A stretch of 64,000 bases of DNA from positions 501,001 through 565,000 of the forward strand of contig OX291553.1 in NCBI GenBank assembly GCA_946406115.1, in the 5' to 3' direction. The notes under the pieces are model-generated. The model did no database searches, was not told the DNA's origin, and worked only from the letters and a program-made list of their open reading frames with translations. Position 1 is the stretch's first letter. Every line of letters starts with the position of its first letter. Position numbers and translations under genes: made by a program. This DNA is from Apoda limacodes (Eukaryota > Arthropoda > Insecta > Lepidoptera > Limacodidae). This document shows, one piece after another, positions 44,059 through 55,462 of this stretch.

Positions 44059-44161
44059 AATAACACAATATCGCAGGAAAAGGAAAAGCGCAGGACCCGT
44101 AGCATTTGCTGTCATTTGGTTGATCTGCCACTGTATGCGTGCTTGTCTGTGTGCGCCACAG

Positions 44162-44359
44162 GCATGGTTCGGCGGCGCACCCTCGGAGGGCCCCGGCGTG
44201 GACGGTGTGGACGGCGCGGCGGAGTGCCTGTCCCGCGCGTGGCGCGAGCGCGACCCGGCGCTGCGCGTCTCGTTGGCCCGCCGCGCGTTAGACCTGCGTC
44301 CCGACTGCGCGCCCGCGCTGCTGCTGCTCGCCGAGGAGGACGCGCCCACCGTGCTAGAG
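44162..44359 (+). CDS. ST7: ST7-family protein, coding exon 2
   Basis: 66 codons (residues 135-200), phase 0 at both ends: GCCACAG|GCATGG and GAG|GTATGT. It begins AWFGGAPSEG, a variable loop. SRAWRERDPALRVSLARRAL follows, aligning with the family block where vertebrates have KAWRERNPQARI, then CAPALLLLAEEDAPTVLE, matching the conserved LLAEEEA block. It encodes paired helices of the TPR-like region. Strongly GC-rich in an AT-rich intron. The opposite-strand and +1 ORFs here are shadows. Confidence 0.93.
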
Positions 44360-44615
44360 GTATGTGTCGGTCATTAACGTATCTAACAATTCAATACTCT
44401 AACCGGGAACAAGGCTTTTTTATTCTAGTACTATAACGCTCATATATATTTACCCACTACGAGAAGAATTGGCAACGGCAAACATAATACGTTGTTAAAC
44501 GATGCCGGCACGAGTGAACCAAAGAGTGACGTAGGTACTTAGTTAGTCAAATTAGCAACAGCAAAACTTCAGACGCAGAATGCAGGTGGAGAATATTACT
44601 TTTTGCGTAGCTTTA

Positions 44616-47600
44616 CCATTATAGAACAACATTTGAGAACAAAAAATGTTATTATAACTTGGGGGTATTTCATACACGTTTTGTGTCGCGGCCATCGTGC
44701 ACTTACTTTTATTTTGTGTGTGAAATAATTAGATAGAATTGGTGATATATTAGTGGTTTTGTGTTGTATCAATATGAGAAAACGTTAACATTACGACGCT
44801 GATGAGGAGAAATATATAGAACAAAGATGACTTATACGTCTAGATACCGCGTCCGAAACAACATCAAACAGATTACTGCGAGCCGTTTTCCTATCAATGT
44901 GTGTGTAAATCAGCTAATACGACTGTCATTTTTACATCTGTGTGCGTAATTTTGGTGTTACCAACCTTAAAGTGATTACCCCGAATTGGGGAGTTCTTAC
45001 TTTTATTCGGTACTACAATTTACAATTTATGTGGTGAAACACTATCTTGAGATAGAACGTAAGCCTTTGATACGAAGGTAGCAATCTGTTGACCATGGCC
45101 ATGTAATGCATGTTAAAACCTGAAAGAATGTTCCAAATATTGTATACTGTAGTGCTAAAATATAGATGGGTCTACAAAATAAAATGCGTCCTTCTCTGCC
45201 ATGGCATCCGTGCGCGCCGTGTACGTTATTCATAGGTACCGCCATGTGACAACTTACAGTCGTGTTTTGTTGATATTTTTTTTTGTAACATTCATAACAA
45301 TGCTATCGCATCACAGAGCCATTGAATTCGTTTTGTTCGCCAAATGTCAACAAACACCGTCCTGAGCATATGCAGCCAATTTGTTAAATGCGGACTGTAA
45401 GTTCCGCCAAATTTAACATACAGCACATTCTTTTTTAGTTAACAGATAGATGGAATGCGCGCGTAGAGAGCATAGAGCACATTCAATGCGTAAATATTAG
45501 AATTACTAAATTTCTTTTGCGGAAGCGATATCGTTAAAGCGGCCGCTCGAGCCGCAGGAATCGGATCACAATGCTATTGTTTAAATGTGTACAATTCCAA
45601 TTAATATTTATTATCAATTATGTACCACCGGAACTACGGCGTCTATTCTAAAAAGCCCTGCTAAATTTTTAGTTTTTGCTTTAATAATTTTATTATTAGT
45701 TAGGAAACCCGCATACATAGCACATATTCTGAAAAATTTCAGGTTCTTGCCTACTTTGAGCTCTTAAAAGGTTGGGATCCTTCGGGTAGAGAAACAATCA
45801 TGGAGTTTAATTAATAAACTATAGAGTATTTTATTCTCAATTTACAAAGGAAATAAAAAGATGATATATAATATTGTATTTAAAAATTAATCAATACAAT
45901 TGAAAGATTTTAGTATAACATTTTATTAGTTATCCAAAAGAAAATCAAACAAAAATCATTATAAGTACACTATGTTGTAGCGAGTGAATTATTTTAATTT
46001 GTCATATTTAGTGTGTAAATAGCCTTAGATCACCTTTTGCGTGTTTACGTCAACAACAAGCATGGAATGCCATACTTATTTACGTCAACAGATCTTTAAA
46101 TCTGATTTTTAAAAGAATGACAGATGGAAAATATTCGGGATTTTCTGAAAGTGAGATATATAAAACGAAAATTGCTAATTTTAAATAAAATTGATAGAGA
46201 ATAATTATTTTATTTGTGAAACATTTTCGGCGTGGGACCAATAATAAGAAGGGGCAATCTGAAATAGATCATATGAGAGGAAAATAAGAGGTTTTGATCG
46301 CACTATATATTTATCTCCGGTTTGTGAGTTCTACCTTAAACCACACAGAAGGTACCAAAGCTCTGATTTTCTTATTAGGGACCACTGAGATTTTGATTTT
46401 TGCGGATCGGCCATTTTCGCCTTATTGATTTCTTTTATTACTTGATTAATCGGGAAAAAAATATGGAGAGGGCATAGATTTCTGTACACTACTGATTTCT
46501 TACATCATATATCGATTTGCCAATATTGGCGATAATACAGTCGACTGGAAATAAAGATAACAACACGGTCGTCAAAAAAAAAAAGAAAAGACGGCAAAAT
46601 GGATAATTTCCTAAACGAAAAAGTGCAATGGTGTATGACATTTTAGAGTTACAGATTGTTTAATATTTTGAAGTGTGATAGTAAAGAAAGCTATAAATTG
46701 TATTTACGGACTACACGTATCTTTTTATTTATCTTCCCCTGAGGAATTGAGTCTCGACAATGTTTGTTTTTCTCAAGACCTAATAAGTCTATCGTTGTAA
46801 ATTAATAATGTATATTACTGATTGACGTCTCAGAATATTACACAAACAATGCAAATTACACTCGCCCTATAATTTAACACACCCAACTGCTAATAAAGTA
46901 CCTAGTATAATACTACTTTCTGATATATAGAGTCCAAAGCGTGACTTTAACGTCACAGTTCGTTGGAAAGAAAAGATATTTTTTCAAACTATGTTTGTAT
47001 TTAAATATACGGTAATTAATTAATTTCGTTGTTCATAAAATACATGATAAGTACTACTTTTTCTATTGATATTTACATCTTACTGTTATTTTTTTTTTAT
47101 CTAAACATTGCAGACGTCCGGGGAAAGGTTTATGTTCTATAGATACAATGTGTCAAATACTTTATTAACCTGAAATAGTGTAATGTATGTAGATGACGTT
47201 AGGAGAAAAATATGTATTGTTGTTTCAGTATTCGCTTTACTAAACTTGGAGTGGGAAATGAACATACCTACAGACTTGGCAACTTATTTGAAAACTTAGT
47301 TTTTAACTCAAAAATAGTAAGCTGATTAGTCCACCTACCCTATTGTCTACCTTTTTTTGCGTATACTATTTCGTGATACTCTAAATATCCTACACGTAAA
47401 TTAAAGTGTCTTTCGGGAAAAAAATCTTTCGGGCGAATCACTGAAGTTTAATAGAAAATCAAACGAACTTACCTGTTAGTGACGTTCGATGACTTTTAAA
47501 CGATGTGATAAGCCCAAGAGATTACAACCCTCCCGACCCTAACTAGACCTTGTCTAGGACTTGCCCTTAACCTTTAGACCACGAAATAGGTCAGAGCACA

Positions 47601-47682
47601 CATGGCCTGTATCAGGTAAATGTGTATGAAATACCCCCAAGTTAGATAACATTTTTTGTTTTCAAATGTTGTTCTAAAATGG
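44616..47682. mobile_element. 3.07-kb interval bounded by 62-bp inverted repeats
   Basis: 44616-44677 (CCATTATAGAACAACATTTG ... GGGGGTATTTCATACAC) is nearly identical to the reverse complement of 47622-47682. Similarity stops abruptly on both sides of each arm. The interior is AT-rich with no recognisable transposase. It could be a non-autonomous DNA transposon with 62-bp TIRs or two copies of one small repeat in opposite orientation. No target-site duplication was resolved. Confidence 0.5.
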
Positions 47683-47768
47683 TGTACGGTGGCAGCGCGT
47701 GCTACTACAAGTAAATTAAAGTGTAATTTCGAACTCGAACTCTCGGGCGAATCACTGAAGTTGATTAG
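47399..47768. repeat. Direct repeat pair, ~314 bp apart
   Basis: AAATTAAAGTGTCTTTCGGG..TCGGGCGAATCACTGAAGTTTA (47399-47452) and AAATTAAAGTGTAATTTCG..CTCGGGCGAATCACTGAAGTTGATTA (47713-47768) are direct copies that bracket the right arm of the 62-bp inverted repeat. Confidence 0.7.
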
Positions 47769-48054
47769 TCTGCCACGAAACGGGGGGAATAAATTAGATA
47801 CAATTTAAGCAATTTAATTTAATATATATAAAAAAAAATTAATTACAATTGTATAAAAAAAAAATATTATAGAAAAATATGTGCGCACAAAAAATAAAAA
47901 AAAAGGATTTAAAAATTTAAGAAAAAGAAACGCGAACGCGGAAAAAGAGGAATGGTCAGTCGACCTGTCCTTTCTGGACAAAAAAAGGTACGTATCTGTT
48001 GGAGTCTTTCCTGCTTGCGATATGTCCTTGGTAGGATCTATAATAGGATTCTTC
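47769..48054. other. A-rich intron, nothing recognised
   Basis: A-rich runs only; ORFs are low-complexity. Confidence 0.5.
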
Positions 48055-48197
48055 GCCTGGAACCTGGGAACTGGTCCAGTACTTGGAATATTGTTTTGGA
48101 ACCTCTATCTGGAATCATTTCCAGTACCTGGAACCTCTTCTTGAAATCTTGACTTGGAACTTCAATCTGGATCTGGAACCTAAACCTGGAACCCTGT
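48055..48197. repeat. Degenerate TGGAACCT minisatellite
   Basis: The motif TGGAACCT/TTGGAAT/CTGGATCTGGAACCT recurs about nine times with 6-20 bp between copies. Old and irregular. Confidence 0.7.
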
Positions 48198-48439
48198 GAA
48201 CAAAGGTCAAGATTAGAGTTCCCTAGAAAACTCCATTCGCGACCAATGACACACACTGCTTTCTTGCCTATATCGTCTCGGATCTGATGTCCGTTTTCCA
48301 AGCAAAGCAGAGCGTGAAATTGGAAGCGATGAAAAACAAAGTTTGAAAAAAGGGGAAGAAAGGCTAAGCAAAATTCCCTAACCGTAACCCAACCGAAATA
48401 GAAGTATCCTTTACTTCATAAAGATACTAAAAGTCAGGA

Positions 48440-48720
48440 GCTAAGCAATATGACAGAAACCAAAGGTAACAGATGCCCTCACACAGGCTCTAAAATTGAA
48501 ATGGCAGTGGGCAGGTCACGTATCGAGATACACAGACAGCGGGTGGACAATCACTACTACAAGGTGGAAAGGGCCAATCGGCTGGCGATATAACCGAACT
48601 AATAGGAAAGGACTGGCAAACTATCGGCAAGGATATAGATGAGTGGAAAGGACTGGAGGAGGCCTTCACCTAAGGAAGGGTCCATATCCAATAGCAAATA
48701 CTAACTCTTACTAACATTTA
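48440..48720 (+). pseudogene. RTE-type LINE C-terminal fragment
   Basis: Reading across frames gives TKVTDALTQALKLKWQWAGH, then RYTDSGWTITTTRWKGPIG, GKDWQTIGKDIDEWKGLEEA and FT-stop. This is the C-terminal block that follows the RTE RT domain (KVTD.......KW.WAGHV.R..D.RW). Frameshifted and 5'-truncated; a different RTE subfamily from the 9.5-kb and 50-kb copies. Confidence 0.75.
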
Positions 48721-48883
48721 GAAAATAAGTAAAACACTAACAACTAACGAAACACTAACAAACAAATGCATTAGAAATTGAAATTAAGGATAAGGTAAAA
48801 TATAGGCTTTTTTTTATATTCAAATCCTTAAAGTTCCATCCACCCGATAACAGTATATTGTATATTTTAAATTCAGGCTAGAC

Positions 48884-49075
48884 TTTTTTTTTTTTTTTTT
48901 TTTTAGACCACTAAGGTGGCAAACAAGCTTGCGGTCCGCCTGATGGTAAGCGGTCACCGTAGCCTATGGACGCTTGCAACACCAGGTGTATCACTTGCGG
49001 TTGCCGACCCTTCGGAAATCTAATAACTTCTTTCTGAAGAACCCCATACTGTAGTCCTTGGAGACCATCAAACAT
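48884..49075 (-). mobile_element. LINE 3' fragment with poly(A)
   Basis: Poly(T) at 48884-48904 on + is followed by ACCACTAAGGTGGCAAACAAGCTTGCGGTCCGCCTGATGGTAAG, the inverse of the 3' tail at 29480-29530. The last coding residues (RFPKGRQP type) follow. Only about 170 bp was inserted. Confidence 0.85.
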
Positions 49076-49759
49076 TAGTTCTACAATGAGGGATTTTTTT
49101 TTTATAACTGTTTTCAATTTCACTATTTTTTTCTGTTCACCTTCTAAACAAAATTAATTTTATTCACCGGTTATAAGTTATAATTTATTTACCCACTAAC
49201 AAACCCAATCATTTTTATTTCATATTGTCTACGAAAATATATTTGTAAAAATGTAAGTTTACATTCGTAGTCGCATATTTGCATACGATCCTGACCGTAC
49301 TAATTTCATATAATTTTAACGTAGGTTCATCCTTTTCCAGAATATTTCTGAACCACGGACACATATTGCCATAACCCCTCTATACCAAAGGTTCTATAAA
49401 TATGTATTGTTTGAATAAATACCTAGATAACCTCACCCTAGATAGTTAGAGGTCAGTGATGTTAACTAAGTCAAAATTAGCTCTAATAATAGCTGTAGCT
49501 TGTATAATATAGCTCGAGTCGTACGACAGCCGTCAAAGTAAGTCTAGTGCTAGGGCTGCTATTATTATATATATATTTTTAAATATATTTTTGTTTGAAA
49601 TATAAAATAACGCCTTCTTCCCCTTTTCCCTGTTTATCCTTTCCGCTCTCAATTTATTTATACACAGATCTTTACGGTTGTCTATGAGCAAAGACTTATG
49701 AAAGATTTAACACGATGAGACAAAAACAAACACACATGGCCACATACATGGTAACATAA
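49076..49759. other. AT-rich intron, nothing recognised
   Basis: No gene or repeat identified apart from AT runs. Confidence 0.5.
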
Positions 49760-50995
49760 AGATAATACAGCGTATTTTCGTTTTCAGTCGAAAGACGTCT
49801 ACTGTTGAACGTAGGCCTCCCCCATATGTCTTCACAACGGCCGGTCCTGAGCCGCCCGCGCCCATCCGCTTCCTGCGGCTCTGACCAGATCGTCTGTCCA
49901 CCTGGTAGGAGGACGACCCACGCTGCGACTTCCGATTCGTGGTCGCCACTCAAAAATCTTTATTACCCATCGGTTATTGGTTCGACGAGCGATGTGGCCT
50001 GCCCATTGCCACTTCATCTTGCTAACTGTTTGAGCTATGTCGGTAACCTTAGTTCTTCGGCGAATTTCCTTGTTTTGGATTCTATAGCGCAAAGAAACAC
50101 CAAGCATAGCTCTTTCGATAGCTCGCTGAGTGGCTCTGAGCTTATTTAAGAGGCCAACAGTAAGAGACCACGTTTCTGTACCATAAGTCATCATTGGCAA
50201 CACACATTGTTTATAAACTTTCGTCTTTAGGCACTGAGGTATTTTGGACGAAAAGATGTTGCGTAGTTTCCCGAACGCTTCCCAGCCGAGCTGGATTCTT
50301 CGGTTAACCTCTTTCTCAATGTTATACCTACCTAATTGGACTACTTGCCCTAGGGCAACCGCGTGTATGATGAATGTGTATCAGATGAAGACTGCAATTT
50401 CATTTCGCGCCGCACCTTCATCAAATTGAGAGTCTGATCTAAGAATTTTTGTGTTCTATTTTTGCGGCGAGCTTTGAAGAATTTAGCTCTAACCGCTTGA
50501 ACAGTTTCTACCAGACTATCATTAAAATCATCCACATTTTCACAATTTGCTAGGCACTGAAAGCGATTTTGAAGTTCGAGCTGAAAATGTTCGGGGTTCT
50601 GTATGAAGGAAATTGATGAACGGAGCGTAGACCTTATCAAACGACTTCTTTCAAATACCATGCGGTGATCGCTGCCAGTTTCCACTCTATAGATCACAAA
50701 GACATCGCTGAAGATTCGCCTATCAGAAGTCAGGATAAAGTTAATCTCGTTTATGGTCAAACCGTCAGAGCTTATTCAGGTCCATTTTCTGTGGGGTGGT
50801 TTTTTGAAGAAAGAATTCATCATAAAGAGTCCTTCTTTCTCCATAAAGTCAACCAAACGCTGGCCCCTGCGGTTTCGTTGCTCTACTCCAAATTTGCCCA
50901 TTTTCAAAGAAACAATGTTTTTCCTTCAGGCCTCCTACGACCAACCTTATTTCAATGCAACAGTTATGTAAGGCTGATATGTTCAGGATATCATA
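49760..50995 (-). mobile_element. RTE-type LINE with RT core deleted
   Basis: On the minus strand, part of the endonuclease is present (about 50990-50640: RRGQRLVDFMEKEGLFMMNS, KWTWISSDG-like with a stop, INEINFILTSDRRIF, RVETGSDHRMV). The linker follows to about 50365, then at once the end of RT (QVVQLGRYNIEKEVNRRI, LPMMTYGTETWSLTVG, AIERAMLGVSLRYRI, RTKVTDIAQTVSKMKWQWAGH, RWTDDLVRAAGSGW) down to about 49780. The catalytic palm with YADD is missing. Confidence 0.88.
49832..50990 (-). pseudogene. RTE endonuclease fused to RT C-terminus
   Basis: Two main open pieces are 50760-50350 (endonuclease with the GSDHR catalytic Asp/His, then the linker) and 50203-49832 (RT C-terminal region). A TGA interrupts the KWTW.SSDG motif near 50785. 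The junction near 50362 replaces the whole fingers-palm region. The last 40 codons of the family C-terminus are in another frame. Confidence 0.85.
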
Positions 50996-52737
50996 AAATG
51001 GATTAGCAGTTCACTGAAGTGATATTCATAAGATAGTGATAGGTTAATAATAATAGGAAATAAAATACAATTAAAATATTATGAAGAATTTAAATTTAAA
51101 TTTTTATTACTTCGTTTTAATTCTTGTACTTAATTAATACTTAATACTAAGTACTTAAATATTCTGTTGGTGTATCCGCTGCAATCATTGGTTCAATCAT
51201 GCTTAACAAAGGTCTTGGACTACAATACTATTAATGTTAAAAGCTACTCGCAATATTGGTTTGAAGATGCAGCGGCCCCTCTTTAACTTCTACTGTTGAG
51301 ATGGCACAGCAGGGCTATTAGCTGATCTGCAATTTAAATAAGTTGTATGACTTCTTTAATAGAGGGGTTGTCATCATCATCTAAGGGGGTTATATGTTGA
51401 CTCCATGAATCAGTGGGTAAAGACCCAACTTCTCAATTAAGGGATGTGGGTTTGATTCTGTCACAAGACGACCATTTAAGTGACGAACATTCGTGTTTGT
51501 TTAGAGATTGGGTTTTTTTAGTAAAATATTTAAGTATTTACAAAAAAAAACTACCTATACTAAAGGCAGTAATTTAAACTTAGATAATGTAAACCTAATA
51601 TTATAGTGATAGCAAGGTTCTCTACACTAACACCTCGCACTAAATTTCGGCGAGTATGACTCCTAAGTGCTCCGTGGATAACGTTGTGGGTTGTGTACTA
51701 ACATATAATTAACTTTGTTTACTATTATACTTGTACATAACTGCTTGTTATCCCAAATAAAAATAAATATGTATTTGTATAAAGTATCCATAGTAAACTT
51801 TATTCCTGCGTGACAGGTGGCCCATTGCTGCAACAATGCTTCTGATAGCAGTATGTGGACTAATTAGGTGGTAATATATGATGGCTTCATTTATTTGTAT
51901 AGTATACATTTATGGACATACACACAGCGCAGTCAGTTCCAAACTAAGCAAAGATTGTACTGCGGATACTAGATACAATTACTAATACATATGTACTTTT
52001 GTATTAGAATACATAGATATCATACAAAGAAAACACCCTGTCTCAAGACAATCACAAATGTTCATCAAATTAATATTTGTCTTGTGCGGACTACTCAGTA
52101 GTCAGGACATTTCCCACTGAGCCATGGAGCCAGCAAGTAAGTAATAAATACCAGTTTTAAAAAAGCGGTAAAATGGACAAAATAATATAACAACATTGCA
52201 AATATATGACAAACTATAAGAAAGCAGTTTTCATTAACATTAGTTCAATGATTCTTTTATGATGGCACTTCACACTTACCCAGGAACCAGAAGACCTGTC
52301 CCATATTAAGTCATTGCATTCCGGCTTTCCCAGGGCAAATATTCCATACATATCAGGAGTCATGACTCGCATTACCAAATGATGCATCTACATACAAGAA
52401 GCATAAATCTGCATCACATATTTGAAAACATTAACAATAAAAACTTCTAAGTAGGTAATGAATAAGAACACAATTTGAAAATAATCAGTAGATGAACCTA
52501 CAAGAATCCTAGGTGAGAATTTGTGTTTTTCTTGAGTTGTATTCATTTATGATATGTATGTATTTACAAAAAGGTAGTTTATATGTATTCGCATCCGTTG
52601 TCTAGTATTCATAACACAAGCTTTACTTACTTTGGGGCCAGGCGGCGCTGTGTGTAATGTCAAATAATATTTATTTATATTTAGGAGCAAGTAGGTAAGT
52701 AAGTACCTATACCATAGTTTAAAATCATTTCTTACCA
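50996..52737. other. AT-rich intron with weak tRNA-like patches
   Basis: No genes. Two possible tRNA-derived patches lie at 51395-51460 (+, ending GGTTTGATTCTG) and 52095-52135 (-, CCATGGCTCAGTGGG). Both are too degenerate to call. Confidence 0.4.
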
Positions 52738-53280
52738 TCACGCAACTGCATTTCCTTTGCTTGCTGATCTTGGAAAAGTGATATATTTCCTTAAAATTTG
52801 CGGTTGGCAAAGGCTAAAATCATCGCCTAGTCTTCTGGTAGGTAGGAACCAGCCACATAGAATTGTAATGCAGCTAAGATCTGTAACAAAAGAGCAATGG
52901 CATAAGTACTCGTAATCAAACTTATAAATCACTTGCTTCAAAGCTTGTATTGCAATGATAAATACCTTGTTATCTGGCTTAATAACTGTCCTTTCGTGAC
53001 GGATGCAAGAGGCATTATTTCCTAGCAAAGCGTCATAAAGTGGTACTTCCCTAAGCGAAAGTTTTCCACGAACGTCCACTCTTTTAAAAGCAAAGGCATG
53101 CTGTCTTCTCGCAGCTTTCGTAAGTTTTCGCGCCACGTTATTTTGAAGGATAAATTCGATTGGCAATCGTTTTAAAACACTTTTTAAACTAAATTCAAAA
53201 AATAGAAGAAAATATACGTCAGCTGTTACTAAATCGCTACTGTTAAAAACAGGTGACAGGTGGTAATGGTTTCGTAGCAC
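52738..53280 (-). pseudogene. Possible Harbinger (PIF) transposase N-terminal part
   Basis: The long minus frame (180 codons, 53280-52738) has no clear family match. In a second frame, 52895-52810 reads YAIALLLQILAALQFYVAGS followed by YLPED and a stop. The LL..ALQFYA.GSY pattern is characteristic of the helix region before the DDE domain in Harbinger/HARBI1 transposases. The downstream part retains ISLFQDQQAKEMQLRDG without recognisable catalytic residues. The call rests on one motif. Confidence 0.35.
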
Positions 53281-54532
53281 CAGCTGAAACCAATGACGCC
53301 ATCTTTAAATATTTAGGCGGTACGGATTATCTGTCAAATTCATAGACTATCAGTCATTCATTGATTTAATTATTGGCTTAAACAAGGTGTGTCTGTAGCT
53401 TTCATAGGCGGTACGAAATTGCAAAATGACGTCATAAACTATAGCACTAGTGAAACCAATGGAGTTAGGCGATAGACCCCCTGGTCTTCAGGGTTCTGAC
53501 GAGATGCACTTGGGGGCTGTTCTACTTCTCAAAACCGTTGAATCGCTTCAGCGAGAAAGAGACCCATACAAATTTTGGGATCGGGTGAGCGTTCAGGCTG
53601 GGTCCCGGAACATGGAAGCTAGGGTCAGCAAGGGGCAATCCCGAAGTCAGTTGCACAATACCTGAAGGTAAGCTGACCTGAGGGTGATTACCTAATGTAT
53701 TTTCTAAATCAAAGGCTGATACAAAAATACTCGGGTGAGGGGAATTAATAGGGGAGACAGCGACCGAAATCTGTCCTAACAAACCCGATATCGAAATTCC
53801 ACTAGTTCCTCGCACAAAGCTAGCCCCCGGATTAAGCCAGAATCCAAAATCGCACGTATCGCAACCAAACAGTGAAGGGAGGAAAAAGGGGTGGCGAAGG
53901 AGTCGAGGCTGCGAGTCAATAAAGAAAGGGATTGGAACGATGGGTAAAACTCAACTCACGCGGAGAAAGATCAAATCTGCGAATGGGTGCCCAGTCTTCG
54001 TGAGAAGAACGCCTCATGTTGGCGAACGAAGGGACACTATAAATTGGATTCACCGGTCGCCTTCGACGGAAGTGTAGAGGACATCGCGGCTATTCAAAAA
54101 TGGGCGGTGACATTCAGGGTTGCGTATGTGGAACGTTACCCTCCTGGTCCGATCAGAGTGACAGGCTTGGAGGCCGGTACCCTACATGGCGGCGAAGCCC
54201 GTGGGGATTGCACCTGAACTTCTCCGTGGGTTCCCCTCAACAACTCCTCCCTAACCTGGGGGGGTGGGGGAGCATGAAAGCGGGGCATAGCGAGTACTTG
54301 CTCGATTGAGCAGCCTGAACTGGGGAAGTACCTCCACCTTACAGAAAACCGCGGCCATAATAACACCAACATTGAGTAGTGTTCTGTTCCTGGCGGTAAG
54401 TAAGATTGCCAGAGCTCTTTGAGGATACGCTGCGCGGACAGTGGACGACCGGCAGTGCTTGATGCTGTCAGTGCTCGGCGTAGACGCGGCGTGCTGGTAC
54501 GGTGGTCAGGGAGACCCGATGAAACGGCTGAC
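53281..54532. other. Mixed repeat-like sequence, GC-richer, unassigned
   Basis: The base composition from about 53450 is clearly GC-richer than the intron around it, as in LINE leaders. 54311-54430 (GTACCTCCACCTTACAGAAAACCGCGGCC..GTAAGATTGCCAGAGCTC) resembles a 3' UTR stretch I recall from lepidopteran LINEs/SINEs. Two AGGCGGTACG strings lie at 53317 and 53406. No coherent protein was found. Confidence 0.4.
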
Positions 54533-55462
54533 CAGATGACAGTACTGGAGACGCTTATTACACGGGTCGTGCAAACATCCCTCGTTCCGTTGTGGAGGAA
54601 AACCGTGTAGAACTTGTGTCTCAAATCGAGACCACACTGTCCAAGGTCTCTGACTGGGGACGGGTAAACTTGGTCCGATTCAACCCTACAAAGACACAAG
54701 TGTGCGCGTTCACCGCTAAGAAAACCCCATTCACTATAGTCCCACAATTCCAGAACACTCCCCTCTCCATCTCCAATTGGGATCCTTGGTGATGAAATCT
54801 CCAGCGATGTTCAGTTCCGAGATCATTTACAAGATAAGGTGAAGCTGGCGTCCAAAAAACTAGGTGTACTCAACAGAGCAAGGCAGTACTTCACGTCGAG
54901 GCAGAGGTTGCTGCTTTACAAGTCGCAAGTTCGGCCCCATATGGAGTACTGCTGCCATCTCTGGGCGGGTGCACTCGGACACCAGCTTGGCTCTTTTGAC
55001 TCGGTTCAACGACGGGCTGTGAGAATTGTCGACGATCCCAAACTCACTTGCCGAATCGAACCCTTAAGTCTGAGGGTTCTTATTTTTGCCTCCCTGTGTG
55101 TGTTCTACCGCTTGTAGAATGGGATGTGTTGTGAGGAATTGTTCGAAATGATGCCCACGGCTAATTTCTACCATCGTACCGCTCGCCATCGGCAGGGAAT
55201 TCATTCTCACACTCTTAAGACGAAATGGTAGCGTACAGTGCGGTTTCAGAGAAACTTCCTCCCGCGAACGCTTGGGTTGTGGAATGAGCTCCCTACCAAG
55301 GTTCTCTCTAAGGACTACAGTATGGGGTTCTTCTAGAAAGAAGTTATTGAATTTTTGAAGGGTCGGCAACGCGCGAGTGATACTCCTGGTGTTACAAGCG
55401 TCCATAGGCCACGCTGACCGCTAACCATCAGGCGGACCGTGTGCTTGCATGCCACCATAGTA
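54533..55462 (+). mobile_element. LINE copy (same family as 27968-29545), truncated in YADD
   Basis: Similarity begins at CAGATGACAGTACTGGAGAC, inside the catalytic YADD codons, and runs to the family tail GGCGGACCGTGTGCTTGCATGCC without a poly(A). It contains VNLVRFNPTKTQVCAFT, a small deletion near 54775, HMEYCCHLWAGALG, and DDPKLTCRIEPLSLR, which the 28-kb copy lacks. Stops occur at about 55116 and 55228. The 3' border touches the BEL gag relic. Confidence 0.88.

Larger units (their letters stand above)
22554..44161 (+). other. ST7 intron 1 (about 21.6 kb)
   Basis: Donor GTGAAT at 22554 and acceptor GTGCGCCACAG ending 44161; phase 0. AT-rich and occupied by LINE, gypsy, BEL/Pao and minor repeats on both strands. 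No recognisable ST7 exon is missed: the conserved AQDHQ block joins directly to the segment encoded at 44162. Confidence 0.85.

Noticed and set aside
45585..45767. 60-codon hydrophobic + ORF
   Set aside because: Short, AT-rich, no context; expected by chance.
47881..48301. Overlapping ORFs rich in Trp/Asn/Leu/Pro
   Set aside because: Frames through the degenerate TGGAACCT minisatellite.
54136..54747. 203-codon minus ORF
   Set aside because: Crosses the junction between unrelated repeat pieces and is antisense to the LINE RT.
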